Source of the DNA: Gammaproteobacteria bacterium
GTDB taxonomy: Bacteria; Pseudomonadota; Gammaproteobacteria; Steroidobacterales; Rariloculaceae
Direction: 5' to 3'
NCBI GenBank assembly: GCA_029243585.1
Contig: JAQWRR010000033.1
Location: 1 to 33,745 of the forward strand
DNA length: 33,745 bases
Shown: positions 28,789 through 33,745 of the stretch, in pieces
How the letters are laid out: each line of letters begins with the position of its first letter
Numbering within the stretch: position 1 is the first letter of the stretch
Made by a program: the position numbers and the translations under genes
The notes under the pieces: model-generated
Seen by the model: only the letters and a program-made list of their open reading frames with translations
What the model was told of the DNA's origin: nothing
Databases searched by the model: none

Positions 28789-29785
28789 CGAATTTGGCTA
28801 TGCTTGCTTCCAGAAGTTCATCTAAAAAATAACGTGTAAGTTCTAATTGTTTCCGAGCTGTCTCAACACGCACAATTCGTTGACGAAAATTAAGACCACC
28901 TGCTTGGTGTTGCGTGTACCAAATTAAATGTTTTCGTCCCACACGTACACCCGTGAATTCTCCATAGAAGGAGTACAGGCTATCAAGGTGGGTAAGGATA
29001 ATATCACGGACAGAGGCGATAGGAAGACTTGGTTTTTTATTATTAGATAGATATGCATCAATTTCATTAAATATCCAAGGCCTACCTTTCGCGCTTCGAC
29101 CGATCATGAGCGCATCTGCTTTTGTAAGTTCTAAAACTAACTTTGCTTTTTCTGGCGAATCAATATCACCATTTGCAATGACGGGTATAGTCACTGCTTC
29201 TTTAATCTGTCGGATTGTTTGATATTCAGCATGGCCTTTAAAACGGCATTCTCTGGTACGACCATGCACTGTAATAGCCGCGACACCGCAATTTTCCGCA
29301 ATACGAGCAATCTCTACTCCATTTCGAGAATTAGGACACCATCCTGTTCGGATTTTTAGGGTGATAGGAACCGTTGCCCTTAAAGTTACGCGGGCTAGAA
29401 TAGATTCCACAAGGTTGGGATCTCGGAGTAACGATGAGCCTGCAGCTCGCCTACAAACTTTTTTGGCTGGGCAACCCATGTTTATATCAACGATATTTGC
29501 CCCCTGATCTTGGGCGCTCACTGCTGCACTAGCTAACATTTCTGGATCGAAGCCAGCAATTTGAATAATTCTTGGGTTGATATTTCCCCATACGCTAAGG
29601 CGGCGCTTTGATTTGCTACTTGTCCAGAGTTTTGTATCAGCAGTAATCATTTCGCTTGGTGTCATTCCCGCACCTAATTGGGCACAAAGATGCCGGAATG
29701 GCGCATCAGAGATGCCAGCCATAGGAGCTAATGCCAGTTGATTAGGAAAATGGATTCCGCCTATATTAATGCCTTCATCTTTCAT
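28709..29785 (-). CDS. dusB: tRNA-dihydrouridine synthase B
   Basis: LALAPMAGISDAPFRHLCAQLGAGMTPSEMITAD, NIVDINMGCPAKKVCRRAAGSSLL, ADALMIGRSAKGRPWIF. Confidence 0.96.
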   Translation of the reverse strand: MKDEGINIGGIHFPNQLALAPMAGISDAPFRHLCAQLGAGMTPSEMITADTKLWTSSKSKRRLSVWGNINPRIIQIAGFDPEMLASAAVSAQDQGANIVDINMGCPAKKVCRRAAGSSLLRDPNLVESILARVTLRATVPITLKIRTGWCPNSRNGVEIARIAENCGVAAITVHGRTRECRFKGHAEYQTIRQIKEAVTIPVIANGDIDSPEKAKLVLELTKADALMIGRSAKGRPWIFNEIDAYLSNNKKPSLPIASVRDIILTHLDSLYSFYGEFTGVRVGRKHLIWYTQHQAGGLNFRQRIVRVETARKQLELTRYFLDELLEASIAKFVGPQGKRSDQFEEYKKNSCGNKKENI

Positions 29786-29791
29786 TGAAGT

Positions 29792-30676
29792 TCAGACTGA
29801 TTCCTTCCGGCGTTTAGACCATAGTAGCGCCCATCCTTTCTTATGCTGTTGGTTGAAAGGTTCGAATTCATGAGAATAGGCTTTGCTTATAGTTGGAATC
29901 TGTGACGACAATATGCCACTTAATACAAGATGACCTCTAGGCTTAACAAGACGACCGAATAATTTACTGAGATTCTGTAAAGTGCCAGCAATAATATTTG
30001 CTATAACCAGATCAGCCTGCAAATCGGGCAGATTTTTGGGTACACCAATCCAGAGTTTGTCTTGTACTTTATTTAGACCAGCATTCTCCCGGGTAGCTAC
30101 TAGTGCTTGTGGTTCGATGTCTACTGCCCACGCACTATGAGCGCCAAGCCTTAAAGATGATATAGCCAAAATGCCTGACCCGCAGCCATAATCTAACACT
30201 TGCATATCTGGACTTAGATGAGCATCAAGCCATTCTAGGCAAAGAGATGTCGTAGGATGTTCGCCCGTACCAAAAGCAAGACCAAGATTTAGCCTTGTAC
30301 AAACTCGAGAAGTTTTTTTAATTTTGGCGTCAGCAGCAGCCAGCATTAGGCGTTTCCCAATACGCTGGGTAGGTGGACGGCGTTCCCAAGCCGCCTTCCA
30401 ATCCTTTTCATTTATCTTATGTAATCTGATTGGCCCTTTAATGCCAATCGTTACCTGCAAATAACTTTCTACTAAACTAATTGAAATTGAAGGTGGGAAA
30501 AGTGCTGTTAATAGTATCGAAGACCAAAGAGATACTTCACCAGGATAAGGCTCTAGAATTTCTTCGCCATCTTTACAGGTTAGGCTAATTGCAACGGCCC
30601 CTGTTAATCTGAGGAGCGCTTCTATCCGGTTAATGTCATCAGTCTCAACAATGATCTGCAGTTCGTGCCAGGACAT
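29792..30676 (-). CDS. prmA: Ribosomal protein L11 methyltransferase
   Basis: LNLGLAFGTGEHPTTSLCLEWLD, VLDYGCGSGILAISSLRLGA, DLVIANIIAGTL. Confidence 0.95.
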   Translation of the reverse strand: MSWHELQIIVETDDINRIEALLRLTGAVAISLTCKDGEEILEPYPGEVSLWSSILLTALFPPSISISLVESYLQVTIGIKGPIRLHKINEKDWKAAWERRPPTQRIGKRLMLAAADAKIKKTSRVCTRLNLGLAFGTGEHPTTSLCLEWLDAHLSPDMQVLDYGCGSGILAISSLRLGAHSAWAVDIEPQALVATRENAGLNKVQDKLWIGVPKNLPDLQADLVIANIIAGTLQNLSKLFGRLVKPRGHLVLSGILSSQIPTISKAYSHEFEPFNQQHKKGWALLWSKRRKESV

Positions 30677-30683
30677 TAGTACA

Positions 30684-32033
30684 CTATTTTATACCTAGAC
30701 GCTTCTCGAGATAATTTATATCAGTGCCGCCTCTTTTAAAGGCGGAATGTTGGCATATTTCTTGATGAAGAGGGCTATTTGTTTTTATGCCCTCTATTAC
30801 CAGTTCGCTAAGGGCAGTATCCATTCTTGCTATAGCAGAAGGCCTATCTTCTGCATATGAAATGATTTTTGCGATTAGCGAATCATAGTAGGGTGGCACT
30901 TTATATCCTACGTAAAGGTGACTATCTACGCGAATCCCGGGGCCACCAGGAGGATGCCAGAGATTGATTTTTCCAGGAGATGGCATGAAGGTTTTTGGGT
31001 CTTCAGCATTGATCCGGCATTCTATTGCGTGCCCAGACCATTGGATATCATCTTGTCTATGTGTCATTGGTTCGCCATTAGCTATTAATAGCTGTTCTTT
31101 AACTATATCTATACCTGTGATCAATTCTGTAATTGGGTGTTCAACTTGAACGCGGGTATTCATTTCAATGAAATAAAAATTTTTGTCCTGATAGAGAAAC
31201 TCAAATGTACCCGCACCTTTATAGCCAATATCTAAACATGCCTTTGCACATCTTGTTCCCATCTTCATTCTTATTTCAGGGCTAATACCAGGAGCTGGAG
31301 CTTCTTCTACTATTTTCTGATGCCTTCTTTGCATAGAGCAGTCCCGCTCCCCTAAGTGAATAGCATTTCCATGGGTATCAGCTAGAATCTGAAATTCGAT
31401 ATGACGTGGGTTCTCAAGAAATTTCTCCATATAAACATCCCCATTACCAAAAGCAGCTAAAGCTTCGCTTTTAGTGATGGAGATTGCATTAAAAAGGTAT
31501 GCTTCACTATGCACTACACGCATGCCTCTCCCACCACCACCACCTACTGCTTTAATGATGACTGGATAACCAATTTCATGGGCGATATCAGCATTTTTAT
31601 TATTATCATCTGAAAGTATGCCATCTGATCCTGGGACACAGGGTACGCCTGCTGCTTTCATCGATTTTATGGCTGAAACCTTATCTCCCATTAAACGGAT
31701 GGTCTGTGGATCAGGCCCAATGAAAATAAAACCACTTTCTTGTACGCGTTCAGCAAAGTCCGCATTCTCTGAGAGAAACCCATATCCAGGATGAATTGCT
31801 ACAGCATCGGTAATTTCTGCAGCAGCAATAATGGCGGGCATATTGAGATAACTATTGGCCGAAGGTGCGGGACCAATACATACCGTTTCATCTGCTAGCA
31901 GAACATGCTTCAGTCCTGCATCTGCTGAAGAGTGGGCTGCAACAGTTTTTATGCCTAACTCTCGGCAAGCCCTTAAAACTCGCAGAGCGATTTCCCCACG
32001 GTTGGCTATAAGCACCTTATCGAACATAGACAC
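30684..32033 (-). CDS. accC: Acetyl-CoA carboxylase biotin carboxylase subunit
   Basis: [70 protein letters not shown]; long match to AccC. ATG at 32027 is the likely start. Confidence 0.98.
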   Translation of the reverse strand: MSMFDKVLIANRGEIALRVLRACRELGIKTVAAHSSADAGLKHVLLADETVCIGPAPSANSYLNMPAIIAAAEITDAVAIHPGYGFLSENADFAERVQESGFIFIGPDPQTIRLMGDKVSAIKSMKAAGVPCVPGSDGILSDDNNKNADIAHEIGYPVIIKAVGGGGGRGMRVVHSEAYLFNAISITKSEALAAFGNGDVYMEKFLENPRHIEFQILADTHGNAIHLGERDCSMQRRHQKIVEEAPAPGISPEIRMKMGTRCAKACLDIGYKGAGTFEFLYQDKNFYFIEMNTRVQVEHPITELITGIDIVKEQLLIANGEPMTHRQDDIQWSGHAIECRINAEDPKTFMPSPGKINLWHPPGGPGIRVDSHLYVGYKVPPYYDSLIAKIISYAEDRPSAIARMDTALSELVIEGIKTNSPLHQEICQHSAFKRGGTDINYLEKRLGIK

Positions 32034-32489
32034 TTATTCTTTAATAACAAATAGTGCCTGATCAAATTCTATCGGGTCACCATTCTCTGCTAAAATTTTA
32101 GTTATTCGACCTTTTGCGTCGGATTCAATCTGGTTCATCATCTTCATGGCTTCAATGATGCAAAGCGTATCCCCAATTTCTACGTTGGCCCCAATTTCTA
32201 CAAAAGGTTTAGCGCCAGGTGCAGAGCCAGCATAGAAAGTTCCGACCATAGGTGCTACTACAACATGACCGTCGTAATTGATTTTTTCATCATCTGACGA
32301 TGGTGTTTTGCTTTCGGATGGTTCTTTTGTAGCAACTTTTGTAACTGGAGCAGATTCGACTGTTATTGCAGTTGGCGTAGAGGGATTACGACTAATACGG
32401 ACAGACTCCTCGCCTTCAGTAATTTCTATCTCAGCCACCCCAGAATCTTCAAGTAGCTCGATAAGTTTTTTTACTTTTCTAATATCGAT
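32034..32489 (-). CDS. accB: Biotin carboxyl carrier protein of acetyl-CoA carboxylase; proposed non-canonical AUC start (annotation tools would start at GTG 32438)
   Basis: Biotinyl motif [14 protein letters not shown]. In-frame sequence upstream of GTG 32438 encodes [34 protein letters not shown], colinear with the E. coli AccB N terminus [34 protein letters not shown]. Confidence 0.93.
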   Translation of the reverse strand: [151 protein letters not shown]

Positions 32490-32498
32490 GATGTTTTC

Positions 32499-32936
32499 CT
32501 AAGCCAAATATTTTTCAGCAGCTATCAAGGCAAGTTCATAACTTATTACGCCAAAACCAGAGATTGTTCCTATAGCCACATCAGAGAAGAACGAACGTTG
32601 TCTGAAATCCTCTCTGGCTGCCACATTAGATAAATGGATTTCAACGAAAGGAATCTCTACAGCAAGAAGTGCGTCTCGCAGTACTATGCTGGTATGAGTG
32701 AATCCCGCGGGATTGAAGAGAATACAATCAGTTGACTCATTAGTTGCGTCATGAATTCGTTTTACAAGTTCATGCTCAGCATCACTCTGAAAGCACCTCA
32801 GCTTATGACTACGCTCATTTGCTAGCTCACTGAGTCGAGCCTCAATTTCACTCAGGGTGCTAGGTCCGTAGAGATTAGGTTCTCGTTGCCCCAGTAATTG
32901 TAGGTTCGGGCCATTAATTAATAGTAGATTTGACAT
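32499..32936 (-). CDS. aroQ: 3-dehydroquinate dehydratase, type II
   Basis: [90 protein letters not shown]. Confidence 0.97.
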   Translation of the reverse strand: MSNLLLINGPNLQLLGQREPNLYGPSTLSEIEARLSELANERSHKLRCFQSDAEHELVKRIHDATNESTDCILFNPAGFTHTSIVLRDALLAVEIPFVEIHLSNVAAREDFRQRSFFSDVAIGTISGFGVISYELALIAAEKYLA

Positions 32937-33008
32937 TTTTTATTTTCAACGAAGATATGGCGTATATTACAATTTTTCGAAGAATTTAACGAAAAATACG
33001 GGAGTTTT

Positions 33009-33626
33009 TTATGGTTGGGTTGTTAATAAAGCCCGTGCTGTTTCTATATCAGTTGCACCGTTTGCTATATCTGAGAGCACGTCACTTAGATGCTCAAGGT
33101 CCTCCGGGAGGATTTCTCCTGTATGAACTCCTAAGATTCTACCCTCTTTATCAGAAAATACGGTAAAAGGTAGCGCAAAGAACTCTACTCCAAAAGCACC
33201 TGCTGCATTCATGGCGTCTGATTCCCCTACAAGAATCGGGTAATTGAATTCCATATCGGCCGCAAAATTTTGAACCGCCTCAAAGTTATCAATGGCAATG
33301 CCAACAACCTGAACAGGGTAATCAATATGTTGTTCCTGAAATTCTTTAAGCAGCGGGATTTCTCTTAAGCATGGTGCACACCAAGTAGCCCAGAAATTTA
33401 TTACTAGTGCATTTTCAGGCCAACTCTGTATAGATCTCATACTGCCAGTTAGATCGCCAAGTGAAAATTCGGGAAGCAAACCTAATTCTTGTGTCGGCAT
33501 TGCTGCCCGACTTGTTTGTGATTCGCTTATTTGAGGTTCTGGGGATCGTAAAATCGTACGATACCCAAGGTATGCTACAACAGCCGCTAAGCTTAAAAGT
33601 AGTGTAAAAATTGCGCTGCGTGCCAT
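33009..33626 (-). CDS. TlpA/ResA-like membrane-anchored thioredoxin-fold protein
   Basis: N-terminal TM; FSLGDLTGSMRSIQSWPENALVINFWATWCAPCLREIPLLKEF (WCAPC); located between dsbD and aroQ. Confidence 0.9.
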   Translation of the reverse strand: MARSAIFTLLLSLAAVVAYLGYRTILRSPEPQISESQTSRAAMPTQELGLLPEFSLGDLTGSMRSIQSWPENALVINFWATWCAPCLREIPLLKEFQEQHIDYPVQVVGIAIDNFEAVQNFAADMEFNYPILVGESDAMNAAGAFGVEFFALPFTVFSDKEGRILGVHTGEILPEDLEHLSDVLSDIANGATDIETARALLTTQP

Positions 33627-33655
33627 AGGGAGTTACCGGTTTTTAAGGCTCAATT

Positions 33656-33745
33656 TTATAATGAAGATACTTGTAGAACATGCGAACTGAATTCTTCTGC
33701 ATCTACAAAACCAACAAGTTTATACGCTTCTAACTCTTGTCCCTG
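33656..33745 (-). CDS. dsbD: 3' end of dsbD (thiol:disulfide interchange protein), truncated by the window edge
   Basis: Minus-strand open frame QGQELEAYKLVGFVDAEEFSSHVLQVSSL*; the LVGFVDAEEFSSHL-type C terminus resembles DsbD (E. coli ...TGFMDAETFSAHL...). Confidence 0.65.
   Translation of the reverse strand, partial: QGQELEAYKLVGFVDAEEFSSHVLQVSSL

Noticed and set aside
32040-32438. Accepting the short accB ORF starting at GTG 32438 as the full gene
   Set aside because: It would remove the conserved [17 protein letters not shown] segment that continues in frame upstream.
1-33745. CRISPR arrays, transposase/integrase genes, toxin-antitoxin or phage genes, tRNA/rRNA
   Set aside because: Looked for by ORF content and repeats; none could be supported from the sequence.

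Overview
The window reads as chromosomal DNA from a gammaproteobacterium and is almost fully coding. Order along the window: (1) tail of a beta-propeller-like CDS, then SCO1/SenC, a CcdA/DsbD-type membrane protein with an extra N-terminal domain, and a second beta-propeller protein. (2) A six-gene Bat (aerotolerance-type) operon: moxR, DUF58, DUF4381, batA-like VWA, batB/batC-like VWA+TPR, batD-like. (3) gloA and an OmpA-family protein. (4) A frameshifted greB, divergent from lipA, then sohB. (5) A fused hydantoinase/oxoprolinase (HyuA-HyuB, 1200 aa). (6) An ATP/ADP-translocase-like or MFS-like carrier. (7) cysQ with a C-terminal DUF465/YdcH-like domain, divergent from yrfG. (8) rhlB divergent from trxA-rho. 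(9) A long minus-strand block: dsbD (partial), tlpA-like thioredoxin, aroQ, accB, accC, prmA, dusB, fis, purH, purD. No CRISPR array, rRNA, tRNA, transposon or defence island was recognised. I do not see a clearly new multi-gene system. The best second-look signals are: accB with no ATG/GTG/TTG at its conserved N terminus (AUC/AUU start likely, in frame behind the aroQ stop); a single -1 frameshift in greB; a CysQ-DUF465 fusion; a possible structured RNA or attenuator upstream of trxA; a charged N-terminal extension on Rho; and the SCO/CcdA/beta-propeller cluster.
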